15,670 nt of DNA from an uncultured Anaerosacchariphilus sp. (GTDB lineage: Bacteria > Bacillota > Clostridia > Lachnospirales > Lachnospiraceae), in contig CAKROP010000010.1 of the NCBI GenBank assembly GCA_934373375.1, positions 1 to 15,670 on the forward strand, in the 5' to 3' direction. Made by a program: the position numbers and the translations under genes. Below the pieces are notes generated by a model. It searched no databases, was not told where the DNA came from, and saw only the letters and a program-made list of their open reading frames with translations. Positions 1 to 7,527 of this stretch are shown piece by piece (within the stretch, counting starts at the first letter, position 1; each line of letters opens with the position of its first letter).

Positions 1-419
1 CCGCTTAACAGGTACTCCTCCTTAATCGGCTGCGGGCAGTCTCTAGGGTAGATGCAGGAGCTTCCCAGGAACAGCAGCTTCTGCACCTGATTTTTATAAG
101 CCGCGTCGATGACGTTGGTTTCGATCTGCAGATTTTTCATGATGAAATCCGCCGGGTAAGTGTCGTTGGCGTGGATGCCGCCTACCTTAGCCGCAGCCAA
201 GATAACATAATCCGGCTTTTCCTCGGTGAAGAAGGTCTCTACATCGGCTTGGCGGGTCAGATCCAGCTCAGCGTGGGTGCGAGTTACGATATTTTTAAAT
301 CCGGCTTTCTGAAGGCAGCGTACCAGACTGCTGCCCACCAGGCCGCGGTGGCCTGCCACGTAGATTTTTTTGTTGCGGTCGAGGGGCTCGACTGCCTGAG
401 TTCCTTTTATTTCTGTCAT
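1..419 (-). CDS. fcl: GDP-L-fucose synthase, N-terminal part (cut by window edge)
   Basis: Predicted bifunctional epimerase/reductase that converts GDP-4-keto-6-deoxy-D-mannose to GDP-L-fucose with NADPH in the cytoplasm. The 139 visible residues carry the Rossmann glycine motif GHRGLVGS (about residues 23-30), [11 protein letters not shown] (about 75-85) and the active-site segment GSSCIYP (about 119-125), all typical of the Fcl/WcaG branch of extended short-chain dehydrogenases. The YxxxK pair would lie beyond the left edge. The start is the ATG at 417-419, preceded by a CAGGGAA-like ribosome site. It gives about 15 residues more than E. coli Fcl before the first beta strand, and no other Met is available. 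It lies 143 bp downstream of gmd on the same strand, with no terminator seen between them, so it is probably the last known step of the manC-gmd-fcl cluster. Confidence 0.93.
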   Translation of the reverse strand, partial: MTEIKGTQAVEPLDRNKKIYVAGHRGLVGSSLVRCLQKAGFKNIVTRTHAELDLTRQADVETFFTEEKPDYVILAAAKVGGIHANDTYPADFIMKNLQIETNVIDAAYKNQVQKLLFLGSSCIYPRDCPQPIKEEYLLS

Positions 420-562
420 GATATTCCCTGCTTTCTTCTTACACTTTTTACCAATTTCAAAAATATATTTCTTTTTACTTATGTGTTGTACAACGATACA
501 ATTATTCTCATTCAGATTTACTTTCTCGCCATCTTTGCATGAATTTTAACTGTCTGATCTTT

Positions 563-1630
563 TTATTTCAACACGCCCGCTGTGGCGGAGCTTTTCACCA
601 GCTCCAGATCATGCTCCGTCATAATTTTTACCAGCTCGTCAAAGGAGGTCTTCCGCGGATTCCAGCCCAGAGTCTCACGCGCCTTGGTCGGGTCGCCCAG
701 AAGCAGCTCCACTTCCGCCGGACGGAAGAACTCCGGCGATACCTCCACCAACACCCGGCCTGTCGCCACGTCGATGCCCTTCTCGTCCACGCCCTCGCCT
801 TCCCAGCGAAGCTGTACGCCCGCATGGGCAAAGGCCGCTTCCGTGAACTCACGAACGGTACGTGTCTCTCCGGTGGCAATGACGAAGTCCTCCGGCGTAT
901 CGTGCTGCAGAATCATCCACATGCACTCCACATAATCCTTTGCGTAGCCCCAGTCACGCTTGGCGTTCAGATTGCCCAGGTACAGCTTCTCCTGACGGCC
1001 CGCCAGAATGTTGGCCACGGCCAGGGTAATCTTTCTGGTTACAAAGGTCTCTCCCCGACGCTCGGATTCATGGTTGAACAGAATACCATTTACCGCAAAC
1101 ATGCCATAGGCTTCCCGGTAATGCTTCGTGATCCAGTAGCCATACATCTTTGCCACTGCGTAAGGGGAACGGGGATGGAACGGGGTGGTCTCTTTCTGGG
1201 GAATCTCCTCCACCTTGCCGAACAGCTCGGAAGTAGACGCCTGGTAAATGCGGGCGGTCTTCGCAAGGCCCGCAATGCGAACTGCCTCCAACACCCGCAG
1301 CACACCGATACCGTCCGCGTTGGCTGTGTATTCCGGCTCCTCGAAAGAAACTGCCACATGGGACTGGGCCGCCAGGTTATAGATTTCGTCCGGCTTAATT
1401 TCCAGCATCAGACGCACCAGATTCATGGAGTCTGTCATGTCACCATACACCAGATGCAGGCCGTCGCCTTTCGCTTCCCGCTCCTTTAACAGATGCTCGA
1501 TCCGCTCGGCTGTGTTGGTGGAGCCACGACGAAATAAGCCGTATACCTCATAACCCTTCTCCAGCAGAAGCTCCGCCAGATAGGAGCCGTCCTGTCCTGT
1601 AATTCCTGTGATTAACGCTGTCTTTTTCAT
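563..1630 (-). CDS. gmd: GDP-mannose 4,6-dehydratase
   Basis: Converts GDP-D-mannose to GDP-4-keto-6-deoxy-D-mannose, the committed step towards GDP-L-fucose and related deoxysugars. At 355 residues it is full length for the family. Visible features are the NADP-binding motif [12 protein letters not shown] (about 9-20), the RRGS segment (about 34-37), NLAAQSHV (about 85-92), the catalytic STSE (about 132-135) and Tyr157/Lys161 in YAVAK, then [15 protein letters not shown] (about 186-200), which is characteristic of Gmd. The start ATG at 1628-1630 has a GAGGAGA ribosome site. It begins only 16 bp after the manC stop, so manC and gmd are almost certainly cotranscribed. The next gene, fcl, uses its product. 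Confidence 0.97.
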   Translation of the reverse strand: MKKTALITGITGQDGSYLAELLLEKGYEVYGLFRRGSTNTAERIEHLLKEREAKGDGLHLVYGDMTDSMNLVRLMLEIKPDEIYNLAAQSHVAVSFEEPEYTANADGIGVLRVLEAVRIAGLAKTARIYQASTSELFGKVEEIPQKETTPFHPRSPYAVAKMYGYWITKHYREAYGMFAVNGILFNHESERRGETFVTRKITLAVANILAGRQEKLYLGNLNAKRDWGYAKDYVECMWMILQHDTPEDFVIATGETRTVREFTEAAFAHAGVQLRWEGEGVDEKGIDVATGRVLVEVSPEFFRPAEVELLLGDPTKARETLGWNPRKTSFDELVKIMTEHDLELVKSSATAGVLK

Positions 1631-1646
1631 CTTTGTTCTCCTCTGT

Positions 1647-3005
1647 CTATAAAATATGGCTTAATTCGATTTCATCCCAGTTAAAGGTGATGCGGTTAAT
1701 ATCCTCATTTCCACTGCTGGTTCCCACATGAATCTCAATGTACTCGAAATCATGGAAGGCCTTGACTGCGTGCCGCTGATTTTTGCGGATACAGACGGCC
1801 TTTCCCTGGCTTAAGGGAATCTTCGTGCCCTCCAGAATTAATTCTCCGGTACCCCGAAGAACCGTCCAGATCTCATCCCGGTGCTCATGGTAGTGATAAC
1901 TGGATGTCATTCCATCATAAATGCAGATTTTCCGGGTCAACGTTGTCTGGCCCTGGCTCTCGGTATCATCCAGGGTCTCCAGGGTGCCCCAGCGGCGTTC
2001 CTCAAACATGGGCTTCGTATCAAAGGCTGACGCAACGGCCTTCACATTGGCGGTCTGGCTTTTATCTGCTACCAGAATGCCGTCCTGGGCGGCCACCACC
2101 ACCAGATCCCGGGTTCCCATGACCGCCACAGGCATTTTCAGTTCGTTGATGACCTGGGTATTCTCGCAGGTGTCGTCCATGACTACATTTCCGATGGTGT
2201 CGGTGCTCATCTGGTCTGCCAGGGCATCCCAGGTTCCCAGATCTTTCCAGTACCCGTCAAATTCTACAGCGGCCAGATGCTCCGCTTTTTCCAGCACCTC
2301 GTAATCGAAGCTGATTTTCGGCAGACTTTCGTAGGCGGCGCAGAGGGCATCGTAATCCTCCGGTACACCGTACGTCCCGGTGCGCTTCAAGATATCCCCG
2401 ATTTTCACGCAGAATACGCCGCAGTTCCACAATGCGCCCTCCTTCAGCAGGGCCTCAGCCTTTTCCTCGTCCGGCTTCTCCGCAAAGCCCCGGACTTCGA
2501 ACCAGCCGTCCTTCCTCGCTCCCGGCAGGATATAGCCGTATTTGCTGGCAGGGTAGCTGGGAGCCGCACCCATCAGTCCCACCTCCGCGCCGGATTCCCG
2601 CATAACGGCTTCCAGCTTTTTCACAGTCTCAAAATAATTGCCCTCGGTGTAGGGATCCACCGGCATAATCGCTGCATAGTCTTCCCGTGACGCTCCGTTT
2701 TTCAGAAGCCAGGCGCAGGAGAGCAGCACAGCAGCAAAGGTATCCCGGCGCCCCGGCTCCACCGCGATCTGCGCCTCTTTCACCTGGCTTTTGATCAGCT
2801 CCACCTGCTCCCGGCCTGCCGTGATGACAGCCTGTCCGGCGATTCCGGCTTCGCCCAGCTGCTCCCAGACTCTCTGGAGCATAGAACAGCGATCCATGGA
2901 ATTATTTTCTTTATTAACTACCTTCAGATACTGCTTTGGCCGTGCGTCGTTGGACAGGGGCCAGAGCCGTTTTCCGGAGCCTCCGGACAGTAATACGTAG
3001 TACAT
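1647..3005 (-). CDS. manC: Mannose-1-phosphate guanylyltransferase with C-terminal PMI-like cupin
   Basis: Makes GDP-mannose from mannose-1-phosphate and GTP, the substrate of the adjacent Gmd. The nucleotidyltransferase domain covers about residues 1-330. It has the signature [11 protein letters not shown] (8-18), PKQYLK (23-28), the MPVDPY segment (114-119) and the FAEKP motif (174-178). A type II phosphomannose-isomerase-like cupin fills about 350-430, with metal-binding-type histidines in [11 protein letters not shown] (370-380) and RKNQRHAV (407-414). The 452 residues are slightly short of the 470-480 usual for bifunctional enzymes, so isomerase activity is plausible but not certain. The start ATG has an AAAGGAG site 8 nt upstream. 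It is the first gene of the GDP-fucose cluster and diverges from an AraC-type regulator. No phosphomannomutase gene is in the window. Confidence 0.93.
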   Translation of the reverse strand: MYYVLLSGGSGKRLWPLSNDARPKQYLKVVNKENNSMDRCSMLQRVWEQLGEAGIAGQAVITAGREQVELIKSQVKEAQIAVEPGRRDTFAAVLLSCAWLLKNGASREDYAAIMPVDPYTEGNYFETVKKLEAVMRESGAEVGLMGAAPSYPASKYGYILPGARKDGWFEVRGFAEKPDEEKAEALLKEGALWNCGVFCVKIGDILKRTGTYGVPEDYDALCAAYESLPKISFDYEVLEKAEHLAAVEFDGYWKDLGTWDALADQMSTDTIGNVVMDDTCENTQVINELKMPVAVMGTRDLVVVAAQDGILVADKSQTANVKAVASAFDTKPMFEERRWGTLETLDDTESQGQTTLTRKICIYDGMTSSYHYHEHRDEIWTVLRGTGELILEGTKIPLSQGKAVCIRKNQRHAVKAFHDFEYIEIHVGTSSGNEDINRITFNWDEIELSHIL

Positions 3006-3109
3006 ACAGCTTCTCCTTTGCCAGATTACACTCTCACGCTTTCTTGCATTCCTGCTTCAAAAGCATCTGAATATGTATTATTTTGTCTACATCTCTTCTT
3101 ATCTTTTTC

Positions 3110-3138
3110 TTGCTTTTGCTAGTATATACCTGTATATT
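3110..3138 (+). promoter_or_regulatory. Candidate promoter of the AraC-type regulator
   Basis: TTGCTT (3110-3115) and TATATT (3133-3138) are separated by 17 bp, a sigma-A-like arrangement in AT-rich intergenic DNA, 80 bp upstream of the chosen start codon. A second -10-like hexamer, TATTAT, sits at 3135-3140. Confidence 0.5.
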
Positions 3139-3165
3139 ATACTTAACAAGTGAGGATATTGCCGC
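3136..3165 (-). promoter_or_regulatory. Weak candidate promoter of the manC-gmd-fcl cluster
   Basis: On the minus strand a perfect TATAAT (3136-3141) lies 18 bp from a poor -35, GCGGCA (3160-3165), leaving a leader of about 125 nt before manC. It overlaps the -10 of the divergent promoter, so the two would compete. The weak -35 makes this tentative. Confidence 0.35.
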
Positions 3166-3217
3166 AAATAGGTATTTTATTGCTGTTTACTGTTCCCTGT
3201 TCAGGAGGTCATTTCCC

Positions 3218-4087
3218 ATGAAAAACTATTTTGACAAATTCCCGGATTCCTACCTGGAAAGCTCCAGGCGGCGGATTCAGACGCCCAGCGCCTTCGCCCG
3301 CTCGGCCTTTTTCTATGTGCAGGAAACCGGTTACCTGAAGCTTCGTGAAAGCCACGTGGCCAGCCGTAAGAATCTGGAATCCTATCTGGTGGTGCTGGTG
3401 CTCTCCGGCAGCGGTGTGCTCATGTATGACGGTACGATTTATGAGCTGCATAAGGGCTCCTGTTTTTTCATCGACTGCATGGTGCCCTATTATCACCAGA
3501 GCAGTGCAAATGATCCCTGGGAGCTCATCTGGGTGCATTTTAACGGCTCCTCCTCCCGGGAATATTATCAGTATTTCGCGGCCAACAGTGCGCCGGCTTT
3601 CATGCCGGCTGATTTTCCCACGCTGCGGCAGAAGCTGGATGGACTTCTGGAGCTGAATGAAAATTCCGATTTTCAGACGGAGATCAATTCAGCCCGTCTG
3701 ATTGTAGATATTCTGTCCATTTTATTGCAGGACATTACAGAATCCAGGGAAGAAAAATACCCGGGCCGCCTGAAGATGACTGAGGTAAGAAAATATCTGG
3801 ACGAGCATTATACGGAAAAGTTCTCGCTGGACGAGCTTTCGGAGCGGTTCTTTATCAGTAAATATCATCTGTCCCGGGAATTTCACCAGTACTATGGAAC
3901 CACGCTGAACCAGTATGTCATCTCCCGGCGGCTGACCCAGGCAAAAAAGCTCTTACGTTTCTCTGCCCTGACTCTGGATGAGATTGCCCGCAGCTGCGGT
4001 TTCTATGACGCCAGCTACCTGAACCGCCAATTTAAAAACTCCGAGGGAATCACCGCCTCGGAGTTTCGAAAGAAATGGAAAAATTAA
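3218..4087 (+). CDS. AraC family transcriptional regulator with N-terminal cupin sensor
   Basis: Predicted cytoplasmic one-component sugar-responsive regulator of 289 residues, the usual AraC length. The N-terminal AraC-binding cupin covers about residues 30-120, with the strand pattern VLSGSGVLMYDG...YELHKGSCFFI. The C-terminal double helix-turn-helix domain covers about 185-289, with recognition-type helices near SLDELSERFFISKYHLSREF (203-222) and LTLDEIARSCGFYDASYLNR (251-270). The ATG at 3218 is preferred because AGGAGG (3203-3208) lies 9 nt upstream. The reading frame stays open back to 3083, but that extension is AT-rich, has no ribosome site and would encode an unlikely hydrophobic leader. 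The gene diverges from manC and converges with the SGNH/binding-protein unit (16 bp between stop codons). Either neighbour could be its target; the sequence does not decide. It has no response-regulator receiver domain. Confidence 0.9.
   Translation: MKNYFDKFPDSYLESSRRRIQTPSAFARSAFFYVQETGYLKLRESHVASRKNLESYLVVLVLSGSGVLMYDGTIYELHKGSCFFIDCMVPYYHQSSANDPWELIWVHFNGSSSREYYQYFAANSAPAFMPADFPTLRQKLDGLLELNENSDFQTEINSARLIVDILSILLQDITESREEKYPGRLKMTEVRKYLDEHYTEKFSLDELSERFFISKYHLSREFHQYYGTTLNQYVISRRLTQAKKLLRFSALTLDEIARSCGFYDASYLNRQFKNSEGITASEFRKKWKN
4031..4066 (-). terminator. Intrinsic terminator for the SGNH/binding-protein unit, inside the convergent regulator gene
   Basis: An 11-bp perfect stem (arms 4036-4046 and 4056-4066, core CTCCGAGG/CCTCGGAG, 9-nt loop) is followed on the minus strand by a T-run (about 4034-4038) and more A/T. 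In the plus direction no T-run follows. It therefore fits a minus-strand terminator about 40 bp past the stop at 4104, embedded antisense in the last HTH codons of the AraC-type gene. Confidence 0.7.
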
Positions 4088-4103
4088 TATTTCCTGTATG
4101 ATT

Positions 4104-5279
4104 CTATTTATAAGTCAGCATCTGGGTTACGGCGTCATCCGCATTTTCCGCGTTAATCCAGTAGTAACCCGGCTCGATTACGGAAGCATTGTCCAGACTC
4201 GCGATGGAGCGGAGCGCGGATACGGCACAGGCATAGCCCATGCCAAAGGCATCCTGGCCCATGACGCCTGTCAATGTGCCGTCCTTCACAGCCTGCACCA
4301 GCTTGGCAGAGGTATCAAAGCCTGCGGCCAGTACGCTCTGTCCTTCCGGCGCAAACTTAGATACCACGGTGGCAAGCACACGGGTCACATTATCATTGGT
4401 TCCAAAGTATGCCTTCAGATCCGGGTGTTCCGCCATGACAGCCGCCACAATCTCCTCGGCGCTGCGCTCATCCTCGTTTACATAAGTCGTATCTATGATC
4501 TGTACATTCGGGTGATTCTGCTCGATTTCCTCGCGGAAGCCCTTCTCACGCTCGATACCGGTCTCGGTCTCGGAGCTGTGTACCAGAAGCGCCACCTCAC
4601 CGGAATCTCCGATGGCTTCACAGAGTCTGTCTGCCGCTTCAGCCGCCGCCTTGTAATTATCAGTCTTGGTTTCCGTCTCAATCAGGGAATTCTGGATGCT
4701 GGAATCCACCGCAAACACCGGTACGCCGTTGGCCTCTGCCAGCTCCAGCTGGGTTTTGCCGGAATTCACGTCAATATAGCCCACAATCAGGGCGTCCGGG
4801 TTTTTGTCCAGCATCTGATCAATGATGTCGATCTGCTCGGACACATTCTCCTTGGAAGGAGCATCGTAGGTCAGCTTCACTTTGGCGTTTCCTGTGTAAC
4901 CCAGCGCTTCATTGATATCCGTCACCGCCTGCTCCGCTCCTGCTTTTACACGCTTCCAGAAGCCGCTTGCGGAATCCTTTCCAATCATAGAAATAGCAGT
5001 GCCCTCCGGCACCTCGATCCCTTCCACCGACAGATAATCAATGCCTTCCGCTTCTATCGCGAACAGCTCCCGGAAGTTTTCCGGCATAACCTGCTCGTCA
5101 CCTTCGTTCTCTGTCTCCGCAGCGGTCTCCGTCTTTTCCTCCGGCTTCGCTGTCTCTTCTTTCGTTTCCTCGGCCTGCGCCGGAGCCTCCGGCTTTACCT
5201 CATCTGTTTTCTTCTCGCCACTCACCGCGCATCCGGTCAGCAGCCCTGCCACACACAACATTGCTACAAGCTTTTTCAT
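4104..5279 (-). CDS. Sugar-binding lipoprotein of ABC-importer type, without its own transporter
   Basis: A 391-residue periplasmic-binding-protein-like lipoprotein. The signal peptide ends in lipobox LTGC with Cys17. A Glu/Lys/Thr/Ala-rich flexible linker runs to about residue 66. A Peripla_BP_4/RbsB-type two-lobe domain fills about 80-385, including DALIVGYIDVNSG, VPVFAVDSS, LKAYFGTND and VLAAGFDTS, the usual hinge and ligand-lobe strands. The ATG at 5277-5279 was chosen because the lipoprotein signal starts there and AGGAG lies upstream; the open frame extends to 5378 without a plausible start. It overlaps the upstream SGNH gene by 4 bp (ATGA), implying translational coupling. No permease or ATPase is adjacent. 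It may feed the importer at 6990-12304 or act in sensing. The ligand is unknown. Confidence 0.88.
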   Translation of the reverse strand: MKKLVAMLCVAGLLTGCAVSGEKKTDEVKPEAPAQAEETKEETAKPEEKTETAAETENEGDEQVMPENFRELFAIEAEGIDYLSVEGIEVPEGTAISMIGKDSASGFWKRVKAGAEQAVTDINEALGYTGNAKVKLTYDAPSKENVSEQIDIIDQMLDKNPDALIVGYIDVNSGKTQLELAEANGVPVFAVDSSIQNSLIETETKTDNYKAAAEAADRLCEAIGDSGEVALLVHSSETETGIEREKGFREEIEQNHPNVQIIDTTYVNEDERSAEEIVAAVMAEHPDLKAYFGTNDNVTRVLATVVSKFAPEGQSVLAAGFDTSAKLVQAVKDGTLTGVMGQDAFGMGYACAVSALRSIASLDNASVIEPGYYWINAENADDAVTQMLTYK

Positions 5280-6748
5280 CTTCCATTCTCCTGTTCTTTC
5301 CGAAGACGTCTCCGTCTCTTTCTCCATAGGATAAATCCCCCCGTGCTCGCTATGACTGCCACTGCCGCCACGATCCACTGCCAGATTTCCTGTCCCATCC
5401 AGACATGATAATCTTCACTTACAATTTCCACGATTCTGGTGTGTTCCACACTTTTTCCGGCGATGTCATACATCTGTCCGATCAGTGCCGCTGTGGTTCC
5501 GCTCCACGTACCGTAAGCGGCATCCACATCCGCCTGCGCAGCCTTTCCCTTCATGGCCTGTCTGACCACTGCCCGGTAATCCGATGAATTGGTGTGCCAG
5601 CTCTGATTCAATGTCTCCATCTGCTTGGCTGCTTCCTGGCCGGGATTCCAGTCCAGATTCGTAAGATTGACGCCCTGCGCCAGTTCAGAACCTTTGTACT
5701 GTCCCACCAGAATCCGATTCATATAAACCCGGTAGGTCACATCCGGATGTAGACCGGCTACTTGAAGGTTTTCCCAACTTATCTCATCAACAATTTCAAA
5801 ATACTGACTCGCCTCGTTAAATTCATAGGTCACTGCCATCGGAAGACTGTGTGGCTGATAGCGGAAGGACACATAGCGCTCTCCTTTTCGCTTCAGCTTC
5901 GTCACAGTGGCATTTCGGGTCACTGCCGTCTCATCCTCACCCACTTCCACGGATGCCACTTCCTTATCCGCTCCCTGCTGGTACAGGAAGAAAAAGCCGG
6001 CGATCGTATTTCCCATGGCATTGGGATGTACATTGTCCGTGACTGTCAGCGTGTCATCCGGGATGCGCCCCTGCACGATCTTCGTAACCCAGAGCATCGG
6101 CGTATGCAAATCAATATAGTGAGTTCCCAGCTCGTCCGCCAGAATCTTCAGTTCTCCGGTGTATTCACTCAGCAAATCATCGGTGTCATCCTTCTGCTTA
6201 CCATTTTCATCATAATTGGAGCTTCGGGTCTGGTCGTAAGGCGTAGGCGCCACCAGAATAATCTGATCGTTGGTAATTCCCCGGTCATTCAGCAGCTCAA
6301 TCAGCTGGTTAATACTCTGAATATACCGCTTGGCCGACCAGTTATGCAAGGCTTCGTTCATACCGAACATAATGACCGCCTTATTGATCCCGTCGATGGC
6401 CTTATCTGTCACCACTGCGCTGTCACTGTACAGACGGACCGCATCTGCCGCCATATAGGAAGCTGTTCCCAGATTCCGGAATTCCAGTTTCCAGTCCGGA
6501 TGCCGTGTAATATAATAATTGTAAATAAATTCCTGATAACTGATGCCCGTATATTCCACCTGGGTAATGCTGTCGCCGATAAAGCCGACTACATCGCCAT
6601 CTTCAAACATACACTCATCTTTCTCCGGCATTACCTGCGCCAGCTCTTTCTCCAGCTCCGGATCGCCTTCTGAAGCCAGCGCTTCGCTGCCCGGGAACAG
6701 AACCGCCGCACAAAGTAATGCGGACAGACACTTCTTCCATTTTTTCAT
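5276..6748 (-). CDS. Membrane-anchored extracellular SGNH/GDSL-family hydrolase
   Basis: Predicted secreted esterase or lipase-like hydrolase of 490 residues, tethered outside the cell. A signal peptide (1 to about 25, ending EALA) precedes the SGNH domain. Block I is GFIGDSIT with nucleophile Ser60, block II NLGT has Gly94, block III GMNE has Asn131, and block V is DNVHP with Asp238 and His241, so all four catalytic positions are present. Residues about 265-435 form a second region with VYMNRILVGQYKGSELAQGVN (about 341-361 without the last residue quoted here), resembling the accessory region after many bacterial SGNH esterases. A transmembrane helix (about 455-475) followed by an Arg/Lys-rich tail anchors the C terminus. 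The start at 6748 is preferred over Met at 6769 because the candidate promoter leaves almost no leader before 6769. The ribosome site is weak (GGGGA). Substrate unknown; carbohydrate O-deacylation is a guess from context. Confidence 0.88.
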   Translation of the reverse strand: MKKWKKCLSALLCAAVLFPGSEALASEGDPELEKELAQVMPEKDECMFEDGDVVGFIGDSITQVEYTGISYQEFIYNYYITRHPDWKLEFRNLGTASYMAADAVRLYSDSAVVTDKAIDGINKAVIMFGMNEALHNWSAKRYIQSINQLIELLNDRGITNDQIILVAPTPYDQTRSSNYDENGKQKDDTDDLLSEYTGELKILADELGTHYIDLHTPMLWVTKIVQGRIPDDTLTVTDNVHPNAMGNTIAGFFFLYQQGADKEVASVEVGEDETAVTRNATVTKLKRKGERYVSFRYQPHSLPMAVTYEFNEASQYFEIVDEISWENLQVAGLHPDVTYRVYMNRILVGQYKGSELAQGVNLTNLDWNPGQEAAKQMETLNQSWHTNSSDYRAVVRQAMKGKAAQADVDAAYGTWSGTTAALIGQMYDIAGKSVEHTRIVEIVSEDYHVWMGQEIWQWIVAAVAVIASTGGFILWRKRRRRLRKEQENGR

Positions 6749-6781
6749 AATGTCCCCATTTCTTCTCATAACACGCAGTAA

Positions 6782-6810
6782 AGTATAACTTAAAAAGGGA
6801 TATGCCGCAA
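6782..6810 (-). promoter_or_regulatory. Candidate promoter of the SGNH/binding-protein unit, overlapping a terminator
   Basis: On the minus strand TTGCGG (6805-6810) and TATACT (6782-6787) are separated by 17 bp. The -35 lies in the loop and upper stem of the preceding terminator hairpin. A transcript would start near 6775, only about 25 nt before the chosen start at 6748. Confidence 0.55.
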
Positions 6811-6821
6811 GGCATATCCCT
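6796..6821 (-). terminator. Intrinsic terminator of the importer-fucU operon
   Basis: A perfect 11-bp stem AGGGATATGCC/GGCATATCCCT (arms 6796-6806 and 6811-6821) with a 4-nt loop. On the minus strand the descending arm runs straight into TTTTT, then AAGTT. It lies about 170 nt past the fucU stop and 48 nt before the next gene. The plus direction lacks a T-run. Confidence 0.82.
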
Positions 6822-6848
6822 GAAAATACCGAAAATATTAAGATTTTT

Positions 6849-6945
6849 GTTACTGTTTACACAGTAACACGCTACGCGATGCACAGAAATTACTTCGTAA
6901 TTTCGCGCTGATATAACTCGGGATTTTGGCGTATACATGCCAAAA
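6849..6945. repeat. Cluster of three perfect hairpins in the fucU 3' region
   Basis: Three inverted repeats occupy the gap after fucU: GTTACTG/CAGTAAC (6849-6855 and 6862-6868), GAAATTAC/GTAATTTC with a 3-nt loop (6886-6893 and 6897-6904), and TTTTGGC/GCCAAAA (6924-6930 and 6939-6945). CGCG-containing segments lie between them. No coding potential is evident, and none is followed by a good T-run. Possible readings are a dispersed intergenic palindromic element, a stabilising 3' UTR, or a small RNA. I cannot tell which from one copy. Confidence 0.55.
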
Positions 6946-6989
6946 CACCTCGCGGAACAGTGAATGTGAACAATAACGAAAATTATACT

Positions 6990-7430
6990 TTAATTAATGA
7001 CTACGCCCTTCTGAAGCATCACATTCGCGTAAACCGCGCTCTCGCCGGTAGCGATGATAGCGTAAGCCTTCTTCGCCTCCTCGTAGAACTGGAAGCGCTC
7101 GATATTGCCGACGCAGGCAGCGCCGCGCTTATCATGCTTTGCCACAATTTCTTTGTAGGTATCCCAGATGGGAGTCTCTACGGGATCGCCCGGCATAACC
7201 TCCATCAGGTTCATAGGCTTCTCCACATAGGTATCCAACGGCATTACCTGCAGGATAGCGTCCAGAAGCTCCGGTACGCCATGACCGTCGCAGCGGATGA
7301 CGATAGCGTCTTTTCCCATGGATTCTGCCGGAAAATTGCCGTCGCCGATGACAATGCGGTCGCTGTGACCCATCTCACAAAGTACTTTTAAGAGCTCGGG
7401 GGATAAGATACTCTGAATTCCTTTTAACAT
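6990..7430 (-). CDS. fucU: RbsD/FucU family sugar mutarotase, FucU type
   Basis: Predicted cytoplasmic enzyme that interconverts the anomers of a newly imported sugar, L-fucose in the FucU branch. The 146 residues match FucU rather than RbsD along the whole length: the start MLKGIQSILSPELLKVLCEMG, the GHSDRIVIGDGNFPAESMG block with His22 and Asp30 at the positions of the E. coli catalytic residues, IERFQFYEEAKKAYAIIATGE and the final YANVMLQKGV. It is translated from an AGGAGA site 98 bp after the binding-protein gene and is the last gene of the importer operon. The FucU assignment is the main clue to the transported sugar. Rhamnose- or ribose-type anomers remain possible because the fold is shared. 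Confidence 0.88.
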   Translation of the reverse strand: MLKGIQSILSPELLKVLCEMGHSDRIVIGDGNFPAESMGKDAIVIRCDGHGVPELLDAILQVMPLDTYVEKPMNLMEVMPGDPVETPIWDTYKEIVAKHDKRGAACVGNIERFQFYEEAKKAYAIIATGESAVYANVMLQKGVVIN

Positions 7431-7462
7431 AATGGTTCTCCTTTTCCTTGTTATTCCAGAAA

Positions 7463-7484
7463 GGGCACACCAGACGGTGTGCCC
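7463..7484 (-). terminator. Hairpin between the binding-protein gene and fucU (attenuator or mRNA-stabilising stem)
   Basis: A perfect 9-bp stem GGGCACACC/GGTGTGCCC with a 4-nt loop, followed on the minus strand by only TTTCTGG. The short T-run suggests partial termination or 3'-end protection of the upstream binding-protein message, a common arrangement after highly expressed binding-protein genes. Confidence 0.6.
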
Positions 7485-7527
7485 CTCATTATTTTATTTA
7501 GTTTTCAGATATACTGTCTGACCGAAA

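Noticed and set aside
485..494. The 10-bp palindrome GTTGTACAAC between gmd and fcl.
   Set aside because: It does not extend beyond 10 bp, has no partner nearby and matches no operator that I can name. No clear promoter was found in this 143-bp gap either.
539..1489. A 316-codon plus-strand frame opposite gmd.
   Set aside because: Gmd is full length with catalytic motifs on the other strand; this frame matches no family I recognise and has no ribosome site.
3083..3217. An N-terminal extension of the AraC-type regulator that would add a hydrophobic segment.
   Set aside because: It spans the promoter-like DNA, lacks a ribosome site, and the ATG at 3218 has AGGAGG at the right distance and gives the normal family length.
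4098..5408. A 436-codon plus-strand frame opposite the binding-protein gene.
   Set aside because: Shadow of a clear lipoprotein gene; lacks any recognisable domain. The similar long plus-strand frame at 5762-6673 opposite the SGNH gene is rejected for the same reason.
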